DNA of 64,000 nt, taken from positions 124,001 through 188,000 of the forward strand of contig CBDHHF010000014.1 in the NCBI GenBank assembly GCA_965263205.1. The letters run 5' to 3'. Positions 26,575-34,754 of the stretch are shown piece by piece (positions within the stretch are counted from its first letter, which is position 1; every line of letters starts with the position of its first letter). The notes below the pieces were generated by a model, which saw only the letters and a program-made list of their open reading frames with translations, was not told where the DNA came from and ran no database searches. Both the position numbers and the translations under genes were made by a program. This DNA comes from JBCCIM01 sp965263205 (GTDB lineage: Bacteria > Bacteroidota > Rhodothermia > Rhodothermales > JAHQVL01).

Positions 26575-27450
26575 ATGGCACAAGAAACACTAAATGCAAT
26601 TCCAACCAGTACGAATGGTAATCATGTAAAAACTGCCTTCCGTACCGCCCCGCCCCCGAACGGGAAAGCAAAGAAGTTCGGGTCGAGCATCAACAAGCGC
26701 GAAATGCCTGCGCTCGACTGGATCCACATCATCTTTCTTTTCTATTCGGGGGCACACAATGCCGTTAATGCCTGGAACCGGGCAGATAACGGCCTTTTTT
26801 TCGTCTTCGTCCTTGTAGGGATCTTGAGCGTTGAGCTCATGCTTTGGTCCATTTACAAGTACTGGAAGGCCGGACATCTAGTTGGCAAAATGCTGCGTAT
26901 TGGAAAATATGCCGGCATGCTTGCCATGTTCTATGCAACGGCAGGTATTCTCGCGCAGGCGCAAACAGGCACCGCGAGCGACTGGCTGACCATCTACTAC
27001 CAGTGGATTTTGCCCAGTTCGGCGCCAGCCATGTTCTTTTTTGCATTCTGGATACAGAGTGTAGATCCTATTATGATGGCTGAACGAGATACAACCGCGT
27101 ACTCTTATCTTGCCGCAATAGAAGAGAAAAAAGAAAAACTAGATGCCCGTCGTATGGTGCTTGATGAGCAGCGTAGCCGTAGAAAGCTTCGTTCGCACGT
27201 TATGCGCAAAAAGATCTCGGCACTTTGGAAAGAATCGGAAAGCCGGCGCACCCGGTCTACCCTGCAGCGCTCATCTATGACAGAAATGCCACTGCTGCTT
27301 GAAGAAGTGGGCGTCTCCATCAAAGAAGCGAACGCACAGCCGCGATTCAGATTCTTGAACAGAAAGTATGATCAGCCCAAACAGCTGCCGGCTTCAACCT
27401 CAACCCATAAATCTCAGTCGCTTAAAGACCACATTGAAGTAAAAAAATAA
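26575..27450 (+). CDS. Four-helix membrane protein of unknown function
   Basis: A 291-residue protein I do not recognise. The first 45 residues are polar and basic. Four hydrophobic segments follow: LDWIHIIFLFYSGAHNAV, LFFVFVLVGILSVELMLW, GKYAGMLAMFYATAGILA, and ILPSSAPAMFFFAFWIQ. Residues from about 165 on are a charged, Lys/Arg-rich cytoplasmic region predicted helical or coiled (IEEKKEKLDARRMVLDEQRS). The ATG at 26575 was preferred over a TTG two codons earlier. The frame ends in A7-TAA; a -1 shift on that run would extend it into a zinc ribbon. It lies 21 bases after the LexA-like gene, so the two are probably one transcript that ends at the terminator at 27761. Confidence 0.7.
   Translation: MAQETLNAIPTSTNGNHVKTAFRTAPPPNGKAKKFGSSINKREMPALDWIHIIFLFYSGAHNAVNAWNRADNGLFFVFVLVGILSVELMLWSIYKYWKAGHLVGKMLRIGKYAGMLAMFYATAGILAQAQTGTASDWLTIYYQWILPSSAPAMFFFAFWIQSVDPIMMAERDTTAYSYLAAIEEKKEKLDARRMVLDEQRSRRKLRSHVMRKKISALWKESESRRTRSTLQRSSMTEMPLLLEEVGVSIKEANAQPRFRFLNRKYDQPKQLPASTSTHKSQSLKDHIEVKK
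27441..27447 (+). other. A7 run at the end of the membrane protein frame, candidate slippery site
   Basis: The zero frame reads GTA AAA AAA TAA. A -1 shift on A-AAA-AAA gives AAA ATA ACG and an open frame of 83 codons. A-AAA-AAA has the X-XXY-YYZ shape of a slippery heptamer and can also cause transcript slippage. An eighth A lost during sequencing would give the same picture. Confidence 0.5.
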
Positions 27451-27698
27451 CGGGCAGGAGTGATATCAAAAGCTCTGTAAGTTCCCGTACATCGGTTACA
27501 GATGATGTTGTTGATAAACCCAAACCCAAAAAGAAACGGAAGCCGTCAAGGAAGCTCAAAGATGTACCTTGTAAGAATCCAGAATGCCCAAACATGCTAA
27601 CTGGCCGGCAACGCGATTACTGCTCAGACTCCTGTAAGCAGAAAATCTATCGCAAACGGAAAACGGCACGCGCAAAACGTAATTCGTCTTCTTCCTGA
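27447..27698 (+). CDS. Zinc-ribbon C-terminal extension in the -1 frame
   Basis: 83 codons open from the A7 run to TGA at 27696. The region starts with a Ser/Thr-rich linker, then a very basic stretch (KPKPKKKRKPSRKLK), then a four-cysteine ribbon C42-x4-C47-x11-C59-x3-C63 (PCKNPECPN and YCSDSCKQKIYRKRK). There is no in-frame ATG, GTG or TTG before the ribbon, so it can only be made as an extension of the membrane protein, by frameshift or with a corrected A-run. The ribbon resembles small nucleic-acid-binding zinc fingers with a YCSxxCKQKxYR end. Fused, the product would be about 374 residues with a membrane domain and a cytoplasmic zinc ribbon. Confidence 0.6.
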   Translation: MTGRSDIKSSVSSRTSVTDDVVDKPKPKKKRKPSRKLKDVPCKNPECPNMLTGRQRDYCSDSCKQKIYRKRKTARAKRNSSSS

Positions 27699-27760
27699 TA
27701 ACCTGAGGCGGATTTCCTTTAATTACCTTTCAAAGAACTCGATCTATTTACAAGATAAAA

Positions 27761-27797
27761 ACAGGGTATGTCACGGCTGTGTCATACCCTGTTTTTT
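27761..27797 (+). terminator. Strong rho-independent terminator
   Basis: ACAGGGTATG (27761-27770) and CATACCCTGT (27783-27792) form a perfect 10-bp stem with a 12-base loop, followed by TTTTT. It closes the LexA-like/membrane protein transcript. Confidence 0.9.
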
Positions 27798-27861
27798 ATT
27801 TATACATCCTTTTCGGGGAGCACGTACACGGCGCATTGACGCATGTCAAAAACCGTTCAAA

Positions 27862-28905
27862 TTACATCACGGCTGCCTCCAAGAGCCTGATTGTCCCCCG
27901 GTCGGCATCCACTTCTGCTGAGACACCAACAGGAATGGTGAACTTGTTTTTTATGTGGCCAATCATGGCTCCGGTATACGCAGGAATGCCAAGCGGCTTA
28001 ATGTGCTGATCGATAACCTCGTTCAAGGTAAATGAACTGTATCCGCTATCAGCTTTGCAATCCGTGCAGGCCCCAAAAACAAACCCACTGATTTTATCGA
28101 GCACGCCGGCGAGCTTTAATTGGGTCATCATGCGATCTACGCGATAGACAGCTTCACCAATGTCTTCTAAAAAGAGGATATGATTCTCCCAGTCTGGCAG
28201 CGCATTTGAGCCCAGTATTGCGGTTAATACCGTTAGATTCCCCCCTACTAGCCGGCCACTTGCTTTACCTCCGTGGATTGTACGCGTTCTATATGCTACC
28301 GGCGCAAGACTATCTGCTTCATCGACCGGATTGCTGTAACGCACCTGCGCACCATTAAACACAAGTTCTTTCAGGTAATCTGCTGAAAAAGTATTCCAGA
28401 TAGAATTGCCGTTCGGCCCGTGGAACGTCACCAATCCCGTTCGTGCATACATAGCGAGGAGCAAGGCCGTGATATCGCTGTAGCCAAGGAAGACTTTGGG
28501 GTTTTGCTGGATTACGTCATAGTCTAGATGATCAAGCACACGCGCACTTCCCCATCCACCATGAAGCGCAAAAATACCATCAACCGCATCGTCAGCAAAC
28601 ATACGATTCAGATCTGCTGCTCTGTTCTCGTCAGTGCCGGCGAAGTATCCCCAACGGTCCATGACGTGTTCACCAAGCTTCATCTTCAAGCCCAACACAT
28701 CCAACGTCTCCTCTATAATGTCAAGCCGTACCGTCTCGTAAGTGATACCCGCTGGACTAACCAGTCCAATCGTATCCCCTGCTGCCAATGCTTTCGGTTT
28801 CATGATCGCTTTTGATTCATCTGCCCAATGTTTTTCTGCTATACCACTAGCAACAGATACACCTAACATGGACGTTTTTATGAAAGACCGCCTTGACGCA
28901 CTCAT
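27862..28905 (-). CDS. LD-carboxypeptidase, S66 family, Tat-exported
   Basis: A 347-residue S66 peptidase (LdcA/MccF group) that removes the terminal D-Ala from tetrapeptides in peptidoglycan turnover, or a related amide bond. The N-terminus MSASRRSFIKTSMLG has a twin-arginine motif. The fold starts ALAAGDTIGLVSPAG. The nucleophile is the serine in FLGYSDITALL, with the glutamate in LEDIGEAVYR and the histidine in IGHIKNKFTIP. HGGWGSARVLDHLDYD is also typical. Tat export is unusual for LdcA, which is cytoplasmic in E. coli, so this one probably works in the periplasm. Confidence 0.9.
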   Translation of the reverse strand: MSASRRSFIKTSMLGVSVASGIAEKHWADESKAIMKPKALAAGDTIGLVSPAGITYETVRLDIIEETLDVLGLKMKLGEHVMDRWGYFAGTDENRAADLNRMFADDAVDGIFALHGGWGSARVLDHLDYDVIQQNPKVFLGYSDITALLLAMYARTGLVTFHGPNGNSIWNTFSADYLKELVFNGAQVRYSNPVDEADSLAPVAYRTRTIHGGKASGRLVGGNLTVLTAILGSNALPDWENHILFLEDIGEAVYRVDRMMTQLKLAGVLDKISGFVFGACTDCKADSGYSSFTLNEVIDQHIKPLGIPAYTGAMIGHIKNKFTIPVGVSAEVDADRGTIRLLEAAVM

Positions 28906-28988
28906 AGTTTGCCTTCGTTTTCTCTTCTATACACGTTAATGATTGCATCACATGTTAAAAGGCAATTGGTCATTAGTCAACAGTAAAT

Positions 28989-29015
28989 GAGCGGTGCCCC
29001 ATTGAGGCACCGCTC
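28989..29015 (-). terminator. Hairpin downstream of the sorting-domain remnant
   Basis: GAGCGGTGCC (28989-28998) and GGCACCGCTC (29006-29015) form a perfect 10-bp stem with a 7-base loop. On the minus strand it is followed by ATTTACTGTT, a weak T tract; on the plus strand by TGCGTTTCTCC. Confidence 0.55.
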
Positions 29016-29046
29016 TGCGTTTCTCCTTAATATGTTGCTACAATCT

Positions 29047-29469
29047 TTACCGGGTCAGCACCAGTTGCTTCGTGGCTATTTGTCGCCCCGTCGTGAGGCG
29101 GGCAAAGTACACGCCCGGAGCAACGGCTTTCGGGCGCCAAGTGGCTTGATAACGGCCGGCCAATTTGTTTTCATCAACCAGTGTTTTTACGCGCCGGCCA
29201 AGCAGATCAAAAATCTCCAAGCGCACATTTCCGGAGGTGTCAATGGCATACGGTATTGTCGTTGTTAGCGCAAATGGATTGGGATAGTTCGGATCCAACC
29301 CAAAGGTGATGTCATCTGCTACCACATCTTCAGAACCGACATAGACAGCCCCAAAAGGCAGCGAAGGTAACTCAGGCAGTTCAAAATCTACAGGTTCACC
29401 ATTGTTTGCAATGAACACCGCTGTCTCGTACGGGGCAAGGGTTACAGAAAATCCATCCAACTCGTCCAC
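29047..29469 (-). pseudogene. C-terminal remnant of a secreted protein (amylase-type end plus type IX-like sorting domain)
   Basis: A 140-residue frame from a GTG, without a signal peptide. Its start, LDGFSVTLAPYETAVFI, is the kind of strand that closes the C-terminal beta-domain of GH13 amylases. It is followed by a linker and a complete sorting domain: DPNYPNPFALTTTIPYAI, LEIFDLLGRRVKTLVD, GVYFARLTTG and KQLVLTR. The same frame continues about 60 bases upstream of the GTG and then meets TAG at about 29538. I conclude that most of a larger exported enzyme has been lost, leaving the tail. The upstream neighbour on the same strand is the FG-GAP gene, 120 bases away. Confidence 0.6.
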
Positions 29470-29589
29470 AAAAGACGAATCAGCTTTTGAATGTTGATGG
29501 ATGTTGGGGGGATAGCTATGGCGATTGCATCGTTCCTATACCGTATCAATTGGCATTCTAAATTCGATAATCGAAACCATCTCCATTCT

Positions 29590-31206
29590 TCAGTACGCTT
29601 TTATCACGGGCGAAACACTCCGGGTATCTGCCGTTGTCAGCACCAGGAAATACAGGCCGGCAGGCTGATGGCGGCCTGCATCATCCCGACCATCCCAGCT
29701 GACTTCAAAATAGCCGGCGGGTTGCGTGGCTTCAGACAAGAGATTTACAACGCTACGCCCACGCACATCGTAAATACTTGCCGACAAACCGGCAACGCTT
29801 TCCAGTTCACCGGCAAAAACTACCGCCTCATAAAAAGGATTAGGGTAGGGAGCACGGAGTGAGACAGCGTGTGTTTGTGTTGGCAACAGCGGAGAAGTGC
29901 TGGTCAGTACGGACTGGAGATCAAACACAGATACGGTACCGGTATCAATACCATTGCTGCCATCGCGCCAGCTTCCCACAAAAGCATGACTTCCAGCTAC
30001 ATCTATTGCGTTGCCCATTTCACTACCAGATAAATTATCTGAAGGTAGCAATTGGCCAGCCTGCTCCCAGGACTCCCCCAACAACTCAAACACATACCCG
30101 GCTCCTGCCTCCGTACCAACCGCATCGTTGCCCGGTGCACCAACAAGCGCAAACAGCGTTTCAGAACGCGACACTTTTACAGCATCACCAAAAAAGGAAT
30201 TTGCAGATGCATCAGCTGCCTGTAATTTTTCGATCTCAACAAAACTGCGGTTCTCCCCCCTAAATAGGTAAGCTGCACCGGCGTCAACAGCCTGTGTATC
30301 GTGGGCGCGAGCACCAACGAGAATGTGAGCATCTCCCAATGAAACAGCCGCACCAAACTGATCCAAAAATGCCCCATCACTAGCTTGCAGTTTTGCATAT
30401 GGCAGCCATAACACGCCACGATTCTCGAACACATAAACAGCACCCGAGCCGGCCACATCCCCATCAGCGAGTGCTGCTCCCACAACTGCAAACCTGCTAT
30501 TGATATCGACTGCGGTACCGAAGAAGTCACCGCTCGTACCATCACCCGCGGTCAATTTGGGTAGCTGAAACCACAAACCATCCGACTGCTGAAAAATGTA
30601 TGCAGCCCCCGAGCTGTTGCCCAGATCGTCAGCACCGCGCGCGCCGATAATGAGATACGGGGTAGTTAATGCAATTGCATACCCAAACGCATCATTGGCC
30701 GCGGCATCATCGGCTGTAAGTTTCTGTAAGAATTGCCACCCGTCGTTGCTACGTACATACACGTAAACAGCGCCGGCGTTATCTGCTTGTTCATCGTCCC
30801 CCAATGCGCCGATCACGGCAACATTGCCCTCGATGTCGAGCGCGAAGCCAAAGCCATCAGCAACAGCTCCTTCAGGAGGCGTTACTTTTTGCGCAAACGT
30901 CCATTCCCCACCCAATTGCTCATAAAAATACACAGCGCCGGCGTCTTCAGCAGCAGCATCGTGGGTGTTTGCACCAACAAGAAGTGTTGAACCACTCTGT
31001 GCGATGGAGACACCAAATTGATCGCCAGCAGCTCCGTCAGGTGGGGCTATTTTTGTGGCAGATTGCGCGGCAGTTGTCTGTGTAAGACACCCCAAAGCAA
31101 TCAACAACCAACCAGCAAAGGCAAGTAAGCCAAAGACTGCAAAATCGTTAGACCTGCACTTCCTCGTCTTCCCAGTTTTCGATAGCGTCGAGAATGGTCT
31201 CCACAA
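29590..31206 (-). CDS. FG-GAP repeat secreted protein with type IX-like sorting domain
   Basis: About 540 residues: a hydrophobic export signal (FGLLAFAGWLLIALGCL, cut near TTAAQS), about seven FG-GAP type repeats of 50 residues each (recurring pattern GDQFGVSIA, LLVGANTHD, AGAVYFYEQ), which would fold as a beta-propeller, and a C-terminal sorting domain (PYPNPFYEAVVFAGELE, SIYDVRGRSVVNLL, LYFLVLTTAD). Likely an exported surface or secreted adhesion-type protein. The start is uncertain: no ATG lies near the signal; TTG at 31206 overlaps ispG by 59 bases and an ATG at 31266 by 119. A lost base near the signal peptide is possible. Confidence 0.75.
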   Translation of the reverse strand: MWRPFSTLSKTGKTRKCRSNDFAVFGLLAFAGWLLIALGCLTQTTAAQSATKIAPPDGAAGDQFGVSIAQSGSTLLVGANTHDAAAEDAGAVYFYEQLGGEWTFAQKVTPPEGAVADGFGFALDIEGNVAVIGALGDDEQADNAGAVYVYVRSNDGWQFLQKLTADDAAANDAFGYAIALTTPYLIIGARGADDLGNSSGAAYIFQQSDGLWFQLPKLTAGDGTSGDFFGTAVDINSRFAVVGAALADGDVAGSGAVYVFENRGVLWLPYAKLQASDGAFLDQFGAAVSLGDAHILVGARAHDTQAVDAGAAYLFRGENRSFVEIEKLQAADASANSFFGDAVKVSRSETLFALVGAPGNDAVGTEAGAGYVFELLGESWEQAGQLLPSDNLSGSEMGNAIDVAGSHAFVGSWRDGSNGIDTGTVSVFDLQSVLTSTSPLLPTQTHAVSLRAPYPNPFYEAVVFAGELESVAGLSASIYDVRGRSVVNLLSEATQPAGYFEVSWDGRDDAGRHQPAGLYFLVLTTADTRSVSPVIKAY

Positions 31207-32230
31207 TCTTGTCTTCGTCAATGGTTTTGACAATTTTGCCTTTTTTGAACAGATGGGCGCGGCCACGACCGCAAGCTACACCCAGGTCTGCGCCAGCAGC
31301 TTCACCGGGGCCATTTACAGCGCATCCCATCAAAGCCACATTGAGGTCTTTTTCAAATTTTCGAGCTTTAACCGCCTGCTCGACATCTTCAGCAATTTTG
31401 AAGAGGTCAACTTCAAGCCGGCCGCACGTTGGACAGGCAATAATGTTAACACCTGGCCGGCCAAGACGCAAAGACTTGAGGATTTGATGGGCAACCTCAA
31501 CCTCATTCACAGATTCGGCTGTCAACGATACGCGAATGGTATCGCCAATTCCTTCAGCAAGCAATGCACCAATGCCAATTGAGCTTTTGATGGTACCAGA
31601 GCTAATCGTACCCGATTCTGTAACGCCAAGATGCAAGGGGAAGTCGGTCCGCTCAGCCAGCAATTTGTACGCCTGAATCATGAAAAACACGTCGGAGTGT
31701 TTTACAGAGATAATCAGGTCTTCAAAGCCGTTTGCGGCACAAATCTCGATGTGACGCATGGCGCTTTCATAAAGCGCCTCTGGCTGGGGATACCCGTATT
31801 TATCGAGGATATCCCGTTCCAGCGATCCTGAGTTCACACCAATACGAATAGGAATACCCGCTTCTTTCGCCGCAAGCAATACTTCGCGCTCCCACTCGGG
31901 CTTACCAATGTTGCCTGGATTGATGCGCACTTTGGCAATGCCGGCCTCGATGGCCTTAAGCGCGTATTGATAATTAAAATGGATGTCTGCAACGATGGGT
32001 ACACTTGCCCCGTCGACAATATCTTTTAACGCATCTGCATCTTCCGGGCGCGGTACAGCAACGCGCACGATATCAGCACCTGCCGCGGCAAGTCCTTCAA
32101 TTTCCGAAAGGCATGTTTCTACGTCATGCGTTTTCGAGACGGTCATGGACTGAACAGATACCGGGGCTCCGCCGCCAACCTGAACATTACCAACCTGAAC
32201 GGGACGTGAATATCGACGCGGTCTTTCCAT
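31148..32230 (-). CDS. ispG: 4-hydroxy-3-methylbut-2-enyl diphosphate synthase
   Basis: A 360-residue iron-sulfur enzyme of the MEP isoprenoid pathway (GcpE). It begins RPRRYSRPVQVGNVQVGGGA, has the TIM barrel (VPIVADIHFNYQYALKAIE, KVRINPGNIG) and the C-terminal cluster cysteines in IIACPTCGR and MGCAVNGPGEA. The single-barrel bacterial length fits. ispE of the same pathway is at 43825-44667 but not in one operon with it. Confidence 0.97.
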   Translation of the reverse strand: MERPRRYSRPVQVGNVQVGGGAPVSVQSMTVSKTHDVETCLSEIEGLAAAGADIVRVAVPRPEDADALKDIVDGASVPIVADIHFNYQYALKAIEAGIAKVRINPGNIGKPEWEREVLLAAKEAGIPIRIGVNSGSLERDILDKYGYPQPEALYESAMRHIEICAANGFEDLIISVKHSDVFFMIQAYKLLAERTDFPLHLGVTESGTISSGTIKSSIGIGALLAEGIGDTIRVSLTAESVNEVEVAHQILKSLRLGRPGVNIIACPTCGRLEVDLFKIAEDVEQAVKARKFEKDLNVALMGCAVNGPGEAAGADLGVACGRGRAHLFKKGKIVKTIDEDKIVETILDAIENWEDEEVQV

Positions 32231-32490
32231 TTTATTTATAACTGATAGTCTTACGCAGCTCTTGCTAGTCTGCTAGGAATAACGTAGTGGAGTAACGTGA
32301 AGGTGTTGCGACTGGTTTTAAGCCGGCATACCTGCGAATTGATTTCACAAACAGATACCCGGCAATATCGTCAAATAACCAGTAATCCAACATCCCACAC
32401 AGGGAATTAACAAACAGTGTCCCGGTACGCTTCAAGTGGGACGCGATAGCACCCGTACTAACGCTTCCTTTCTACCACAAGTTGCGCTAG

Positions 32491-33603
32491 CTAAGGCAAA
32501 TCATCAGCAGCTACAGCGGGATCTGCCCAACCAATCTCAGCAATGAGCGGACGATGGTCAGAATAATCCAATGGCGGTATGTTGGCGCTGTATACTTCCC
32601 AGTGTGGTGAAACCAGGATGTGGTCAATTTTGGCCAATGGAAAGCGTACATGATAAGATGTTTCGAAGAGGGTGCCGCGGTGGGCATGTACATCTTGCAA
32701 CCCCTCCTGTAAATGGTTGAATGCCCAGTTGTGCGGGGTGCTGTTAAAATCGCCCGCAAGAATGACAGGCACCTGTTCTTCATTCAGCATCTGCTTGATA
32801 CGGGCAGCTTCCCAGGCCCTGTACTCAAACGCTTCCCGGTATTGCCTGAAATAAAACAACCAGAAACGCGGACTCATCGGGCTCATGTTTTCTTCGAGCC
32901 AGGGCTTCTTTGAACCAAAGGTGCGCAGGTGGACATTATAGAACACGCCAGGCCGGCCGGCCCACTCAAACTCCATCCGCATAAACGACATCGCCTCGTA
33001 TCCTTCGTCGTTAATTTTGACACGGTTTTTAGCCGTTTGCACCAGCTTGTCTTTGCGCGTCCAAACAGGCTTAAAGGTTGAAGGCACATCGTGGTGGTTA
33101 TGCGCTACCGTTTGAAACCCAAGCGAATCCAGCTTATTTGCTACATAAGGCAGATTACGAATGCGGAGTTCTTGACCGCGGTAGTGAACAAGAAATTCTT
33201 GCAATCCAAGAATATCGGGATACAACAACCCGAGCACCTCTCCCAACTTCCGCGCCTGCTCTGCCTGCGAAAAAATCTCAAAGTGCCCCAGGTTATACGA
33301 GGCGATACGTAACGCAGGTGGTGCGTCTTCCGGCGGACTCAGGGTACTACCAAGCGCAGCAAAACGGGACAAGACAAGAGCGACAAAACAAAGGTGAAGG
33401 ATGAACATCCCCCATTGCTTGAGCATCGCAAAGACGGGCGTAGCCAGAAGAATCAGGATGCTGAAAAGAGGAAGAGCAACAGCAAAGAGCTGGGGCCACC
33501 AAAACGTTCGAGGATCGACATATCGCCCGAGATAGCCGGCAGCAAAGAAGCACAGAATCAGCGCATCAAAAACAAGAAAAGCAATCCACAAAAATCGGCG
33601 CAC
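32491..33603 (-). CDS. Endonuclease/exonuclease/phosphatase-family membrane protein
   Basis: A 370-residue protein with three N-terminal membrane helices (residues about 3-25, 33-56, 64-86) and an EEP catalytic domain from about residue 100. Active-site elements are NLGHFE, LQEFLVHYRG, YNVHLRTFG, LAGDFNSTPHNW and SDHRPLIAEI. Such membrane-bound EEP proteins are common in Bacteroidota; substrates may be nucleic acids, phospholipids or inositol phosphates. It is the last gene of the leftward set rhomboid-rhomboid-EEP, 20 bases after the rhomboid stop. Confidence 0.88.
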   Translation of the reverse strand: MRRFLWIAFLVFDALILCFFAAGYLGRYVDPRTFWWPQLFAVALPLFSILILLATPVFAMLKQWGMFILHLCFVALVLSRFAALGSTLSPPEDAPPALRIASYNLGHFEIFSQAEQARKLGEVLGLLYPDILGLQEFLVHYRGQELRIRNLPYVANKLDSLGFQTVAHNHHDVPSTFKPVWTRKDKLVQTAKNRVKINDEGYEAMSFMRMEFEWAGRPGVFYNVHLRTFGSKKPWLEENMSPMSPRFWLFYFRQYREAFEYRAWEAARIKQMLNEEQVPVILAGDFNSTPHNWAFNHLQEGLQDVHAHRGTLFETSYHVRFPLAKIDHILVSPHWEVYSANIPPLDYSDHRPLIAEIGWADPAVAADDLP

Positions 33604-33623
33604 AAAAACCCTTATCGTTTAGC

Positions 33624-34622
33624 TTACTTCCGACTTGCCTCGTAAAGGATTTTTTTCTCGGCAGGCGTCAGCGCCTCGTATCCCTCAGCGCTAATTTTGT
33701 CCAAAATACGATCTACCTCGTCTTCTTTGGACGATTCGATTACTTCGACATCAACTTCAGTACGGCGCCAGGTGCGCTCGCGTGTTGGTTGCTTTTTGGG
33801 TGGTGTTGGTTCGCCTGCGTCGTTTTTGGATGCAAGCCAGTTTTCAATTTTACGCAGCATGCCTTCGCGCTCGCCAGAGCTACTGGAAGAGCTACTACGG
33901 CCACTGCCTCTAAAGAAGTAGCCGGCCCAACTGGACAGATCTACACCGGAAGCTTCGGCTTTCGCAAACAAAAACCCAAACAAAACGCCTCCCCAGTGTG
34001 CCCCAACAGCAGTTCCTTTGATAAAAAGCAGGTCGATAACGAGGAATCCAAGCACCACATACAAGAGGCGCACGGTACCAAGAAAGAGCAGCCCGATGCT
34101 TTTGTAGGGATGCAAAATAGCCATCGTCATCATGATGCCGAGCACGGAAGCTGAAGCACCGTGTACGTAAACAACAGCATCGGGAGAGCCAGCACCAAAA
34201 CCAGGTGCCAGTCCCTGAAGCACAATCGAGAGGATACCGCCACCGATGCCGGCAATAATGTAAACAGCAAGCAATCGATGCGAACCATGCAGCTCTTCAT
34301 AGTCGCGGCCAATCCAAACAAGCCATAGCATATTAAATGTAATATGCAGAATGCCACCCAGGTCAGTCCCGAGGTGCAGGAAGTTGTATGTGATCAACTG
34401 CCACGGCTGATACACAAAGGTCATGGCATCAGCTTGCAGCGCGAGGTGCTTTTCAAACAGCACCTGCATAGGTGTAAAATGCTGCAACAACAGAAACCAA
34501 AGCACATAAATGACGACATTGATAGTCAACAGCGCCCGAATGGCTGGCGGCTGCATTCTATACCATGTATTGAGCTGATTCACTGGTTGATCGTCTTTAA
34601 AAAGTTCTGATACGCGGCACAC
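33624..34622 (-). CDS. Rhomboid intramembrane serine protease with C-terminal tail domain
   Basis: A 332-residue rhomboid. Six membrane helices lie in residues about 25-225. The active-site serine is in VHGASASVLG (family GASG, here GASA) and the histidine in VGAHWGGVLFG. A serine-rich linker (SGRSSSSSSSGER) leads to a basic region and a terminal helical unit DEVDRILDKISAEGYEALT, as seen in the DUF6576-type tails of Bacteroidota rhomboids. It cleaves membrane proteins within the bilayer; substrates are not known. A second, frameshifted rhomboid lies directly upstream, which suggests that the two arose by duplication or work as a pair. Confidence 0.9.
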   Translation of the reverse strand: MCRVSELFKDDQPVNQLNTWYRMQPPAIRALLTINVVIYVLWFLLLQHFTPMQVLFEKHLALQADAMTFVYQPWQLITYNFLHLGTDLGGILHITFNMLWLVWIGRDYEELHGSHRLLAVYIIAGIGGGILSIVLQGLAPGFGAGSPDAVVYVHGASASVLGIMMTMAILHPYKSIGLLFLGTVRLLYVVLGFLVIDLLFIKGTAVGAHWGGVLFGFLFAKAEASGVDLSSWAGYFFRGSGRSSSSSSSGEREGMLRKIENWLASKNDAGEPTPPKKQPTRERTWRRTEVDVEVIESSKEDEVDRILDKISAEGYEALTPAEKKILYEASRK

Positions 34623-34754
34623 GTCTATGCCGGCGCAGGAAAAGTGCTCCAGATGCTTTTGCTTATCCGGGTGCAGGATAAGTACACAAACCTGTATTTA
34701 CTACACCTAAAAAAGGCTTTGGTTTACCGAAATCTGTCGGTTTTACAACTTATA

